Shown: positions 44,061 through 53,240, counted from the first letter of the stretch. The stretch: DNA of 64,000 bases from Pseudomonas grimontii (GCF_007858185.1 NZ_VFES01000013.1:62006-126005); one strand, 5' to 3'. A program made the numbers and translations. The notes: generated by a model from the letters alone, not told the origin.

Positions 44061-44794
44061 GCGGGATGTTGCTGAGTGTCGAAGACCTCACGGTGTCGTT
44101 CGACGGATTCAAGGCAGTGGACAGCCTTAATTTCTATGTCGAAGAAAACCAGGTGCACGTGGTGATCGGTCCTAACGGCGCGGGCAAGACCACCCTGCTT
44201 GACATGATCTGCGGCAAAACCCGCCCGAGCGCCGGCAGCATCCGTTTCAAGGACCTGCAACTGGCCAACATGATCGAGTACCAGATCACCCGCGCGGGCG
44301 TTGGGCGCAAGTTCCAGAACCCTTCGGTGTATGAAGACCTCACCGTGCGCGAGAACCTCGACATCTCATCGCCGGGCAAACGCGGCATTTTCAACTGCCT
44401 GTTCGCCCGTAAAGACCCGGCCCTGCAAGCAGAAATCGAGCAGACCGCCGAGATGATTTTCCTGCAGGACCAACTGGGGCGCAAAGCCGGGCTGTTGTCC
44501 CACGGGCAAAAGCAGTGGCTGGAGATCGGCATGCTGCTGATGCAGCGCCCGGAACTGTTACTGCTGGACGAGCCGGTGGCCGGCATGAGTGCAGGCGAGC
44601 GGGAAAAGACCGCCGGCCTGCTCAAGCGCATCGCCAAGGGCCGCGCCATGGTGATCATCGAGCACGACATGGAGTTCGTGAAGTCAGTGGCTGACAAAGT
44701 CACCGTCCTGCACCAGGGCAAGACCCTGGCCTACGGCTCGATGGATCAGGTGCAAAACGATCCTCGCGTCATCGACGTCTACCTGGGGCACTGA
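44057..44794 (+). CDS. urtD: Urea ABC importer ATPase UrtD
   Basis: A 245-residue LivG-like ATPase: Walker A GPNGAGKTT (38-46), signature LSHGQKQWLEIGMLL (the SHGQ form typical of UrtD), Walker B LLLLDEPVAGMS and the H-loop IIEHDMEFVKSVAD. Starts at ATGA with urtC. Confidence 0.95.
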   Translation: MSGMLLSVEDLTVSFDGFKAVDSLNFYVEENQVHVVIGPNGAGKTTLLDMICGKTRPSAGSIRFKDLQLANMIEYQITRAGVGRKFQNPSVYEDLTVRENLDISSPGKRGIFNCLFARKDPALQAEIEQTAEMIFLQDQLGRKAGLLSHGQKQWLEIGMLLMQRPELLLLDEPVAGMSAGEREKTAGLLKRIAKGRAMVIIEHDMEFVKSVADKVTVLHQGKTLAYGSMDQVQNDPRVIDVYLGH

Positions 44795-44796
44795 GC

Positions 44797-45486
44797 ATGC
44801 TGAGCGTCAATAACCTGAACGTGTATTACGGCGACAGCCACGTGCTGCGCAACCTCGACCTGACCCTCGCACCGGCCGAATCCCTGGCGATCATGGGTCG
44901 CAACGGCATGGGCAAGACCACCCTGCTCAGAAGCCTGGTGGGCATGCTGCCGGCGCGTAGCGGCAGCATCACGCTGGCGGGCCGGGAACTCACCGCCAGC
45001 AAGAGCTATGAGCGGGTCGCCGCCGGGGTGGGCTTTGTGCCGCAGGGGCGGATGATTTTTCCGTACCTGACGGTGGAGGAAAACATCCTCACGGGCATGC
45101 AAGGCGCCCCCGCCGCGCCGATTCCCGACTACATCTACGAGTACTTTCCGGTGCTGTTCGAAATGCGTCGACGCAAGGGCGGCAACCTCTCCGGCGGCCA
45201 GCAACAACAGCTGGCGATTGCCCGCGCGCTGGTCTCCAACCCCAAAGTGCTGATCCTGGATGAGCCGACCGAGGGCATTCAGCCGTCGATCATCAAGGAC
45301 ATCGCCCGGGCCCTGAACCTGCTGAAAAAAGAACGCGGGTTTTCGCTGATCGTCTCCGAACAGGTGCTGTCGTTTGCGATGGCGGTGGCCGACCGTTACC
45401 TGATCATCGAGAAAGGCGAGTTCGTGCACAGCGAGGTCCGCGAAACCGTCGACCGTGAGCGCATCCTGCGCTACCTGACCATCTGA
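44797..45486 (+). CDS. urtE: Urea ABC importer ATPase UrtE
   Basis: A 229-residue LivF-like ATPase: Walker A GRNGMGKTT (34-42), signature LSGGQQQQLAIARAL, Walker B VLILDEPTEGIQPSI. Two bases after urtD. VPQGRMIFPYLTVEENIL is the usual UrtE segment. Second ATPase of the importer. Confidence 0.95.
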   Translation: MLSVNNLNVYYGDSHVLRNLDLTLAPAESLAIMGRNGMGKTTLLRSLVGMLPARSGSITLAGRELTASKSYERVAAGVGFVPQGRMIFPYLTVEENILTGMQGAPAAPIPDYIYEYFPVLFEMRRRKGGNLSGGQQQQLAIARALVSNPKVLILDEPTEGIQPSIIKDIARALNLLKKERGFSLIVSEQVLSFAMAVADRYLIIEKGEFVHSEVRETVDRERILRYLTI

Positions 45487-45509
45487 AACCGGACCTGGGA
45501 GCACACACC

Positions 45510-45950
45510 ATGTTGATCCTCGACCGCATTCTCGGCCAGGCCAGCGACCCTGCCCTCGCCGACCGTTTGCATGACCTCAGCCACGCCGGCCAGGTCGAAA
45601 CCCTCAGCCTGTCGGCCAGCGACATTCAGCGTCATCGCCTGCGCCTGGCCAGTGATCGCGGCACCGACTGTGCGATTCGGCTGCAGCGCCATCAGCAACT
45701 GCGTAACGGCTCGGTGCTGATGCTCGACGGCCAGCGCGCCATCGTCGTGCACATGCAGGACGTGCACGTTCTCGACCTGCAACCGCGGGACGCTGCCGCC
45801 GCGCTGGAGCTGGGGTATTTCGCCGGCAACATGCACTGGGCCGTGCGCTTTGCAGGCACTACGCTACGGATCCCGCTGAATGGCCCTGAGGCCGATTACC
45901 TCGAACGTCTGGCGCCGATGCTCGCGGACGGCCGGGTGCAGCGCCTATGA
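45510..45950 (+). CDS. ureE: Urease accessory protein UreE, short form
   Basis: A 146-residue nickel metallochaperone. The N-terminal part (LILDRILGQASDPALADRLH) and the nickel-site histidine in GYFAGNMHWAVRF are present. The C-terminal histidine-rich tail of enterobacterial UreE is absent; the protein ends RVQRL. GGGAG precedes the ATG. It delivers nickel to the UreDFG-urease complex. Overlaps ureF by ATGA. Confidence 0.88.
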   Translation: MLILDRILGQASDPALADRLHDLSHAGQVETLSLSASDIQRHRLRLASDRGTDCAIRLQRHQQLRNGSVLMLDGQRAIVVHMQDVHVLDLQPRDAAAALELGYFAGNMHWAVRFAGTTLRIPLNGPEADYLERLAPMLADGRVQRL

Positions 45951-46702
45951 ACGCCGCACCGGCCGAGTTGCGCAGCAGCCTGCTGGCGCTGCAACAGGCC
46001 GACAGTTTTTTCCCTGGTGGTGCGGTTGCCTGGTCATGGGGCCTGGAAACGCTGGTGGCCGATGCACGCCTGGGGCAAAGCGCCGCGATGACCGACCCCG
46101 TCCCCGCCAGGCGCCGTCAGCGCGGCCTGCCGAATGATCGCAGCGTTCAGGTGCGAGCCTTCGTCGAAGGTCAATTGCGCCATCGCTGGAACAGTTTTGA
46201 CCGGGTGTTTTTGTGCGCCGCCTGGCATGCAGCGGCTGACCTCGCCGCGCTGATGGACCTGGACAGCCAGATCGAGGCCCTGACCCTGGCAGAGGAACTG
46301 CGCCAAGGCTCACGTCGCGTAGGGCAATCGTTGCTCGGCGTGCATGTCGCGCTCGGTACACCCGGCGCTGCCGCTTACCAGCAACACGTGCTCGCCCGAG
46401 CAACGCCGGGGCATTTGCCGGTGCTGCAAGGGCTGCTGTGGAAACAACTCGGCATGCAACTCGAGCACTGCCAACTCGCCGCCGCCCATGGGTTATGCAC
46501 CGGACTGGTCAGCGCCGCTGTGCGCCTGGGTGTAATGGGGCATGTGGACGCGCAGCGGGTGCTCACTGACATCCAGCCCTTGCTCCTGCAACTGCTGGCT
46601 CAGGCCCCGCTCGCTCTCGAGGACGCCAGCGGCTTCACGCCCATGGCCGAGATCGCCGTGATGCGTCACGAAACCCAGGACCTCCGTCTTTTCGCCAATT
46701 AA
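45947..46702 (+). CDS. ureF: Urease accessory protein UreF
   Basis: A 251-residue all-helical UreF, somewhat longer than usual, with ALQQADSFFPGGAVAWSWGLE at the N-terminus (the typical DSxFPxGxxxxSxGLE pattern) and a mid-protein RQGSRRVGQSLL. The extra length includes an arginine-rich insert (PARRRQRGLPNDRS) near residues 52-66. Acts with UreD and UreG in nickel insertion. Starts at ATGA with ureE. Confidence 0.88.
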   Translation: MNAAPAELRSSLLALQQADSFFPGGAVAWSWGLETLVADARLGQSAAMTDPVPARRRQRGLPNDRSVQVRAFVEGQLRHRWNSFDRVFLCAAWHAAADLAALMDLDSQIEALTLAEELRQGSRRVGQSLLGVHVALGTPGAAAYQQHVLARATPGHLPVLQGLLWKQLGMQLEHCQLAAAHGLCTGLVSAAVRLGVMGHVDAQRVLTDIQPLLLQLLAQAPLALEDASGFTPMAEIAVMRHETQDLRLFAN

Positions 46703-46747
46703 GGTGACGGGCACGAACACGCCTGCTGCCGACACAGGAGCTTGAAC

Positions 46748-47443
46748 ATGCTGCTGACGCCCACCGAACTTGAGCGGCTGACGCTGTACAGCGCCGCCGA
46801 ACTCTCGCGCAAACGCCGCGCCAAAGGGCTGCGCCTGAACTTTCCGGAAGCCTCGGCGCTGATTGCCGATGAAATACTCGAAGGCGCCCGTGAGGGGCGC
46901 AGCGTGGCCGAGTTGATCGGTTTCGGCTCGACGCTCCTCAACACTGACGATGTCATGCCCGGCGTCGCCGAGCTGCTGCCGGTGCTGCAGGTGGAAGGTA
47001 CGTTCCCCGATGGCACCAAACTGGTCACCGTGCATCAGCCGATTCGACCCGGCCAGCTGCCGTTGGCCGTCATGCCGACACCTGGCGAAATCATCTCGCC
47101 CGAGGGCGATATACAGCTCAACAGCGGTCGCCCCACGACCACCGTACGGGCCATCAATACCGGCGACCGGCCGGTGCAAATCGGCAGTCACTACCACTTT
47201 TTCGAAGTCAACAAGGCGCTGGATTTCCCCCGCGCCGCCGCCTTCGGCATGCACCTGGACATTCCCGCCGGCACTGCCGTGCGTTTTGAACCGGGGGAGC
47301 TGCGCGAAGTGCAGCTGGTGCAATTCGGCGGCACGGGGGACATCCACGGTTTCAGCGGTTTGACCAATGGCAACCTGCACGATCCGGCCTGCAAAGCCAT
47401 CGCGCTCGATCGAGCACGCGCGCAACAGTTCAAGGGGGCGTGA
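46748..47443 (+). CDS. ureAB: Fused urease gamma-beta subunit
   Basis: A 231-residue fusion. Residues 1-100 are the gamma subunit (MLLTPTELERLTLYSAAELS, LNFPEASALIADEILEGARE, VPDLI-type end). Residues about 105-231 are the beta subunit (MPTPGEIISPEGDIQLNSGR, INTGDRPVQIGSHYHFFEVN, DIPAGTAVRFEPGE). The same gamma-beta order is known from Helicobacter UreA; most pseudomonad main ureases keep the two genes apart. AGGAG lies before the ATG at 46748. 3 bases before ureC. Confidence 0.92.
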   Translation: MLLTPTELERLTLYSAAELSRKRRAKGLRLNFPEASALIADEILEGAREGRSVAELIGFGSTLLNTDDVMPGVAELLPVLQVEGTFPDGTKLVTVHQPIRPGQLPLAVMPTPGEIISPEGDIQLNSGRPTTTVRAINTGDRPVQIGSHYHFFEVNKALDFPRAAAFGMHLDIPAGTAVRFEPGELREVQLVQFGGTGDIHGFSGLTNGNLHDPACKAIALDRARAQQFKGA

Positions 47444-47446
47444 CCC

Positions 47447-49160
47447 ATGGCAACGATGACCCGCAAGGAATACGCCGCGATGTACGGCCCCACCATCGGC
47501 GACGCCGTGCGCCTGGGGGATACTTCGTTGCTGGCCGAGGTGGAATTCGACCACGCGGTGCCCGGCGATGAGTGCCTGCACGGCGGCGGCAAGACCCTGC
47601 GCGACGGCATGGGCCTGATGCCGGGGCATGACAGCGCAGACGGCGCGCTGGACATGCTGATCTGCAACGCGCTGATCATCGACCCGGTGATCGGCATCGT
47701 CAAAGGCGACATCGGCATCAAGGACGGCAAGATCGTGGCCATCGGCAAGGCCGGCAATCCGCAGGTCATGGACGGTGTTCATGCGCAGCTGATCTGCGGC
47801 GTCGCAACCACCGTGCGCGACGCGGAAGGCCTGATCGTCACGCCCGGCGGGATCGACGTGCACGTGCATTTCGACTCCGCGCAACTCTGCGACCACGCGC
47901 TGGCGGCGGGCCTGACGACGCTGATCGGTGGCTCGCTCGGGCCGATTACCGTGGGGATCGACTGCGGCGGCGAATGGAACGTCGGCAAGATGCTGCAAGC
48001 CTCTGAAGCCTGGCCAATCAATTTCGGCTTTCTCGGCAGGGGCAATTCCAGCAAGCCGGAATCGCTGCTCGGCCAACTGCGCGGTGGCTGCCTGGGATTG
48101 AAGATCCACGAGGACTGGGGCGCGATGCCCGCCGTGATCGATACCTGCCTCAAGGTGGCCGATGAATACGACTTTCAGGTGCAGTTGCACACCGACACCC
48201 TGAATGAATCGGGTTTTCTCGAAGACACCCTGGCCGCCATCGGCGACCGCACAATCCACATGTACCACACCGAAGGCGCAGGCGGCGGCCACGCCCCGGA
48301 CATCATCAGCGTGGCGGGAAAAGCCAACTGCATCCCCTCCTCGACCAACCCGACCAATCCGTACACCGTCAACACCTTCGACGAACACCTGGACATGATC
48401 ATGGTCTGCCATCACCTCAATCCGGACGTGCCGGAAGACGTGGCGTTCGCGGAGTCCAGAGTGCGTCCGCAGACCATCGCCGCCGAAGACATCCTGCACG
48501 ACACCGGGGCGATTTCGATCCTCGGCTCCGACAGCCAGGGCATGGGGCGCATCAACGAGGTGATCTGCCGCACCTGGCAACTGGCCTCGAAGATGAAAGA
48601 CCAACGCGGCCGTCTACCGGAGGAAACAACCCGATTGGGCGACAACGAACGCATCAAGCGTTACATCGCCAAGTACACGATCAATGCGGCGCGGGTGTTC
48701 GGCATCGACAGTTACATCGGCTCGCTGGAGCCGGGCAAGATCGCCGACCTGGTGCTGTGGCGCCCGGCCTTTTTTGGCATCAAGCCGGAGCTGGTGGTCA
48801 AGGGCGGCTTTATCGTGCACGGCGTGATGGGCGACTCGGCAGCCTCGCTGTACACCTGCGAACCCCTGGTCATGCGCCCGCAATGGGGCGCCTTTTGGTG
48901 AGGCCAAACAGGCGTTGTCGGTGAATTTCGTCAACCGCCTTGCGCTGGAGGCCAATACCGCCGAGAAACTGGGCCTGAAAAAAGCCCTGTTGCCGGCCTT
49001 CGGCACCCGCACGCTGCGCAAGTCCGACATGCTGCACAACGACGCCTGCCCGCACATTCGCGTCGACCCCCAGACCTTCGATGTGTACGCCGACGGTGAG
49101 CGCCTGACCTGCGAGCCGGTCAGCGAAGTGCCCTTGGCCCAGCGCTACATGCTGCGCTGA
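47447..49160 (+). pseudogene. ureC: Urease alpha subunit UreC, interrupted by a frameshift
   Basis: The first frame (47447-48901) gives 484 residues with all nickel and catalytic residues: HVH in GGIDVHVHF, the carbamylated lysine in CLGLKIHEDWG, histidines in QLHTDTLNESGF and YHTEGAGGGHAPDI, VCHH, and the aspartate in GSDSQGMGR. It ends QWGAFW then TGA. Removing one T from TTTT (48893-48896) restores GAFGEAKQALSVNFVNR and runs on through KSDMLHNDACPHIRVDPQTF to PLAQRYMLR at 49160, a 570-residue protein of normal UreC length. So it is either a real one-base insertion or a sequence error in a short homopolymer. As written, the C-terminal 87 or so residues are lost, which would probably disable the enzyme. 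Confidence 0.9.
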
Positions 49161-49186
49161 TCACCGCCTATAAAAGGAACCTGATA

Positions 49187-49840
49187 ATGAGCACTGCACT
49201 CAATGCCATACCCCAGCCGCAAGCCCACCCCGGCGCCGCGCGCGTCGGGATCGGCGGCCCGGTCGGTTCGGGCAAGACACGCCTGCTGGAGCAACTGATT
49301 CCGCGCTTCATCGCGCGCGGCACCGAACTGGCGATCATCACCAACGACCTGGCAACCCGCGAGGACGCCGAACGGGTGCAGCGCAGCGGCCTGATCGATC
49401 CACTACGGGTGCTCGCGGTGGAAACCGGCGCCTGCCCGCACACGGCGATCCGTGAAGACCCGACACTGAACCTGCAAATGGCCGACGAACTGGAAACGCG
49501 ATTCGAGAACCTGGACCTGATCCTGATTGAGTCCGGCGGCGATAACCTGGCCTCGACCTTCTCGTTGGATCTGGTGGATTACTGGATCTTTGTGATTGAT
49601 GTTGCCGGCGGCGATGACATCCCGCGCAAACGAGGGCCAGGCGTGTTGAGCTGCGATCTGCTGGTGGTCAACAAATATGATCTGGCGCCCTATGTGGGCG
49701 TGGATCTGCCCCGCATGCGTCGCGAATCAGCCGAAGCCCGCAACGGCCGGCCCGTGCTGTTCACCAACTGCGCGACGGGCGACGGGGTCGACGCAGTAGT
49801 CGACGCCATCAGCCGTGCCGTGTTGTTTGACCGACCATGA
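49187..49840 (+). CDS. ureG: Urease accessory GTPase UreG
   Basis: A 217-residue SIMIBI GTPase: P-loop GIGGPVGSGKTRL, the nickel-binding CPH in ETGACPHTAIREDP, and the ESGGDNL and VVNKYDLAPYVG (NKxD) motifs. It powers nickel insertion into urease. GGAAC precedes the ATG. It overlaps ureD by ATGA. Intact, which argues against long-term decay of the operon. Confidence 0.94.
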   Translation: MSTALNAIPQPQAHPGAARVGIGGPVGSGKTRLLEQLIPRFIARGTELAIITNDLATREDAERVQRSGLIDPLRVLAVETGACPHTAIREDPTLNLQMADELETRFENLDLILIESGGDNLASTFSLDLVDYWIFVIDVAGGDDIPRKRGPGVLSCDLLVVNKYDLAPYVGVDLPRMRRESAEARNGRPVLFTNCATGDGVDAVVDAISRAVLFDRP

Positions 49841-50715
49841 ACGCACCGCAGGAACTGCTTCGCCCGTTGCTTGCCCCGCCCCAGGCATCGGCGCCGGTGC
49901 AGGCCCGGATTGCCTTCAGCAAAGCGCCGTCCGGCGCCAGTTATATCAGCGAGCAACGCGTGGGCTATCCCTTTCATTTGGGCCGCACCCTGAAGCTGCC
50001 GGACGACCCGAAAGGCATGGCCGCCGTGTATGTGCAGTCGTGCTCGGGCGGGATTTTCGCAGGGCAGGATTTGCAGATGTACCTGCATGCCGGGCCGGAC
50101 ACTCAAGTCCATGTCAGCACTGGCGCGGCGACGGTAGCGCACAGCATGCTCGAACAATCGGCACGCCAGGTCGTCAGCCTCACCGCCGAACGCGGAGCAT
50201 TACTGGAATACCTGCCAATGGCGACGATCCTGTTTCCCCAGGCAAAACTGCACAGCCAGGTGAGGGTGAATCTGCACCCGGGCGCCAGGGTGATGCTGTG
50301 CGACGCGTTTTGCCTGCACACCCCTCAAGACAGTGCCGGCCTCTTCGATGTCTACCGCGCCGACCTGGAAGTGCGCTGCCCGGCAGGCCGGTTACTCGCT
50401 GGTGATCGCCTGGCGCTGAACGGCCAAGACCTGCTGCGGCAATTACCGGGCGTCAGCCATGCCTTCCAGACCCTGGCGACATTTATGCTCGTGGGTCAGG
50501 GTTTGCCTGTCGAAGCGCTGAAAACCGCCTTGCGCAATGCCCTGCCCACTCACCCCGACTGCTACCTGGGTGTCAGCGCATTGCCCAACGATTGCGGGAT
50601 TTCATTACGCATCATGACCCTTGATGCCGTGTCACTGCGCAGCAGCCTTCATAAAGCCTGGGCGTGTGTGCGTAAGCATCTGACCGGCGTGGCACCGCGT
50701 ATGCGTCGCAAATGA
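49837..50715 (+). CDS. ureD: Urease accessory protein UreD
   Basis: A 292-residue UreD/UreH scaffold with APVQARIAFSKAPSGASYIS at the start, AVYVQSCSGGIFAGQDLQMY and VHVSTGAATVAHSM in the middle. Ordinary length. Last gene of the operon, whose order (E-F-AB-C-G-D) differs from the common D-A-B-C-E-F-G. Convergent with glcC. Confidence 0.9.
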   Translation: MNAPQELLRPLLAPPQASAPVQARIAFSKAPSGASYISEQRVGYPFHLGRTLKLPDDPKGMAAVYVQSCSGGIFAGQDLQMYLHAGPDTQVHVSTGAATVAHSMLEQSARQVVSLTAERGALLEYLPMATILFPQAKLHSQVRVNLHPGARVMLCDAFCLHTPQDSAGLFDVYRADLEVRCPAGRLLAGDRLALNGQDLLRQLPGVSHAFQTLATFMLVGQGLPVEALKTALRNALPTHPDCYLGVSALPNDCGISLRIMTLDAVSLRSSLHKAWACVRKHLTGVAPRMRRK

Positions 50716-50740
50716 GCGCTGATTGCAACTTTGATCCGGA

Positions 50741-51508
50741 TCACACCCACCCCTCCAGTCGCAACGTGGACCGAACCAGCCGTTGCTCTTCGCTTTCAAT
50801 TTCCCTGAGGTTTTCGCAGATGCTCTGGATGTGCGCGATAGCCGCCTTGCGCGCCTGCTCTGGCAGGCGCCCGGTCACGGCGTTATACAGCCGGGCGTGT
50901 TGGCGGTCGATCTGGCGCTTCTGCGGTTCACGGTGATAGAGGTTGTTGACCGAGGCGAAGACGGTGTTGAGCAGCAAGTCCGTCAGCGAGCGCAAGGTCT
51001 GCACCAGCACCGGGTTGTGCGAAGCCTCGCAGATCGCCAGGTGGAACGCATGATCGAGCCGCGCATGTTCGGACGCCTCCAATGAATGACCATTGGCACC
51101 GAGCAATGCCTCATAAGCGCGAGTGATCAGGACAAAATCGGCGTCGGTGCCACGCAGGGCCGCCAGGCGGGCGGATTCGCCCTCGAGCAGGCTGCGCACC
51201 TCGAATAAATCGTAGAGCGTTCGCGGCTGCGAGCTGAACAGGTGCAGCAGCGGTGACGCCAAGCCCGGCCCCGACAGGTCGGCGACGAATGAACCCTTGC
51301 CTTGCTCGGTGTTGATAATCCCGCGAGCGCGCAACACCTTGAGTCCCTCGCGAAGGGCGGTACGCGAAACGCCGAGTTTTTCCGTCAAGCGCCGCTCCGA
51401 AGGCAACAGTTGCCCGGTCTTGAGCACGCCGTCGACGATCAGCCGCTCGATGCGCTCACAGACCACGTCGGCGACTTGCAGGCTACGGCCCGTTCCTGTG
51501 TTGTCCAT
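50741..51508 (-). CDS. glcC: GlcC, FCD-type GntR regulator of glycolate use
   Basis: A 255-residue GntR/FadR-family regulator. The winged helix is at about residues 10-75 (LIVDGVLKTGQLLPSERRLT, SRTALREGLKVLRARGIINT) and the FCD domain follows (SSQPRTLYDLFEVRSLLEGE, LDHAFHLAICEASHNPVLVQ). It follows E. coli GlcC closely, including NTVFASVNNLYHREPQ-type residues. The ATG at 51508 is preceded by GGAG; a longer frame lacks a ribosome site. Divergent from glcD. Glycolate is the known inducer of the family. Confidence 0.93.
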   Translation of the reverse strand: MDNTGTGRSLQVADVVCERIERLIVDGVLKTGQLLPSERRLTEKLGVSRTALREGLKVLRARGIINTEQGKGSFVADLSGPGLASPLLHLFSSQPRTLYDLFEVRSLLEGESARLAALRGTDADFVLITRAYEALLGANGHSLEASEHARLDHAFHLAICEASHNPVLVQTLRSLTDLLLNTVFASVNNLYHREPQKRQIDRQHARLYNAVTGRLPEQARKAAIAHIQSICENLREIESEEQRLVRSTLRLEGWV

Positions 51509-51519
51509 GCAATCTCCAA

Positions 51520-51532
51520 CTGGTATGACCAG
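51520..51532. promoter_or_regulatory. GlcC operator 1
   Basis: CTGGT-ATG-ACCAG, a perfect 5-3-5 palindrome of the FCD-GntR type, 12 bases upstream of the glcC start; suited to autoregulation. Confidence 0.65.
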
Positions 51533-51626
51533 CTTCCGTGCCCGACTCACTACCGTTAAAACACGAGACTAATTCACTGTTTTTGCTGTTCTTTTTTAAA
51601 AAAATAACAAAACAACGATCAAACAA

Positions 51627-51639
51627 CTGGTTCGACCAG
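51627..51639. promoter_or_regulatory. GlcC operator 2
   Basis: CTGGT-TCG-ACCAG, the same arms as operator 1 with a different spacer, 102 bases before glcD. Two copies in one intergenic region strongly suggest the GlcC binding motif. The AT-rich stretch between them (51575-51620) probably holds the promoters. Confidence 0.65.
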
Positions 51640-51740
51640 CCCACCAACCCATAGACAGTAAAACGCCTCAGGCGAATGATGCAAGCCAGCTGCATCGGAA
51701 CAGACCTCGAATAAAAACAACTGAGGGTCGCCTACCGACT

Positions 51741-53240
51741 ATGAACATTCTCTACGATGAACGCGTCGACGGCGTCCTGCCTGACGTCGATAAAGATGCG
51801 CTGCTGCACGCCCTGCTGGCTCGGTTGCCTGATCTGGAAATCCTGCACCAGCGCGAAGCGCTCAAGCCGTACGAATGCGACGGCCTCTCGGCTTATCGCA
51901 CCACGCCCATGCTGGTGGTGCTGCCGCGCCACATCGATCAGGTCCAGGGCGTGCTTCGGCTCTGCCATGAGTGGAAGGTGCCAGTCGTCGCTCGTGGCGC
52001 GGGCACGGGTTTGTCCGGTGGCGCGCTGCCGTTGGAAAAAGGCGTGCTGCTGGTGATGGCGCGCTTCAACAATATTCTGCACATTGACCCCGCCGCCCGC
52101 ACCGCCCGGGTTCAACCGGGGGTACGCAACCTGGCGATTTCCCAGGCGGCGGCGCCGTTTGGCTTGTATTACGCGCCGGATCCTTCCTCGCAGATCGCCT
52201 GTTCCATCGGCGGTAACGTGGCGGAAAACGCCGGTGGCGTGCATTGCCTGAAGTACGGTTTGACCGTGCACAACCTGCTCAAGGTCGACGTGCTAAGCGT
52301 CGACGGCGAACACCTGAGCCTGGGGTCCCAGGCCCTCGACTCTCCGGGCTTCGATCTGCTCGCGTTGTTTACCGGCTCCGAAGGCATGCTCGGGGTGATC
52401 ACCGAGGTCACGGTCAAGCTGCTGCCTAAACCGCAAACGGCCAAAGTGCTGCTGGCAGCCTTCGATTGCGTCGAAAAGGCCGGCCGTGCGGTGGGTGACA
52501 TCATTGCCGCCGGCATCATCCCGGGCGGCCTGGAGATGATGGACAACCTGGCCATTCGCGCCGCCGAGGACTTCATTCACGCCGGATACCCGGTGGACGC
52601 CGAAGCGATTCTCTTGTGTGAACTCGATGGCGTGGAAGCCGACGTCCACGCTGACTGCGACCGTGTGCGCCAAGTGCTGGAACAAGCCGGCGCCACCGAA
52701 GTGCGCCAGGCTCGCGACGAGGCCGAACGCGTGCGTTTCTGGGCCGGGCGCAAGAATGCATTTCCGGCAGTGGGCCGCCTCTCCCCGGATTATTACTGCA
52801 TGGACGGCACGATCCCGCGCCGCGAACTGCCTGGCGTGCTACACGCTATCGCGGCGTTATCGACCGAGTACGAGCTGCGCGTGGCCAATGTCTTTCACGC
52901 CGGCGACGGCAACATGCACCCGCTGATCCTGTTCGATGCCAATCAACCGGGCGAACTCGACCGCGCCGAAGCCCTGGGCGGCAAGATCCTCGAATTGTGC
53001 GTGAAGGTCGGCGGCAGCATCACCGGAGAACATGGTGTGGGCCGCGAGAAGATCAATCAGATGTGCGCGCAGTTCAATAGTGATGAGCTGAGCGTGTTCC
53101 ACGCCGTCAAAGCCGCATTCGACCCAGGCGGATTGCTCAACCCAGGCAAGAACATCCCGACGTTGCACCGCTGCGCCGAGTTTGGCGCCATGCATGTTCA
53201 TCTGGGTCAGATGCCCTTCCCCGAGCTGGAGCGATTCTGA
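51741..53240 (+). CDS. glcD: Glycolate dehydrogenase FAD subunit GlcD
   Basis: A 499-residue FAD-linked dehydrogenase. The FAD_binding_4 domain has VVARGAGTGLSGGALP and SIGGNVAENAGGVHCLKYGL; the FAD-oxidase C-terminal domain carries NVFHAGDGNMHPLILFD and SITGEHGVGREK with the histidine ligands. Catalyses glycolate (and D-lactate) oxidation to glyoxylate, with electrons passed to the membrane through GlcE and GlcF. Overlaps glcE by one base. Confidence 0.95.
   Translation: MNILYDERVDGVLPDVDKDALLHALLARLPDLEILHQREALKPYECDGLSAYRTTPMLVVLPRHIDQVQGVLRLCHEWKVPVVARGAGTGLSGGALPLEKGVLLVMARFNNILHIDPAARTARVQPGVRNLAISQAAAPFGLYYAPDPSSQIACSIGGNVAENAGGVHCLKYGLTVHNLLKVDVLSVDGEHLSLGSQALDSPGFDLLALFTGSEGMLGVITEVTVKLLPKPQTAKVLLAAFDCVEKAGRAVGDIIAAGIIPGGLEMMDNLAIRAAEDFIHAGYPVDAEAILLCELDGVEADVHADCDRVRQVLEQAGATEVRQARDEAERVRFWAGRKNAFPAVGRLSPDYYCMDGTIPRRELPGVLHAIAALSTEYELRVANVFHAGDGNMHPLILFDANQPGELDRAEALGGKILELCVKVGGSITGEHGVGREKINQMCAQFNSDELSVFHAVKAAFDPGGLLNPGKNIPTLHRCAEFGAMHVHLGQMPFPELERF

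Noticed and set aside
46493..48604. 703-codon open frame on the minus strand
   Set aside because: It is antisense to ureF-ureAB-ureC, where the plus-strand proteins are clearly conserved; a codon-position artefact.
48880..48920. Programmed ribosomal frameshift in ureC
   Set aside because: Urease alpha is not known to use one, there is no slippery heptamer with stimulatory structure evident, and a single extra T explains the data more simply.
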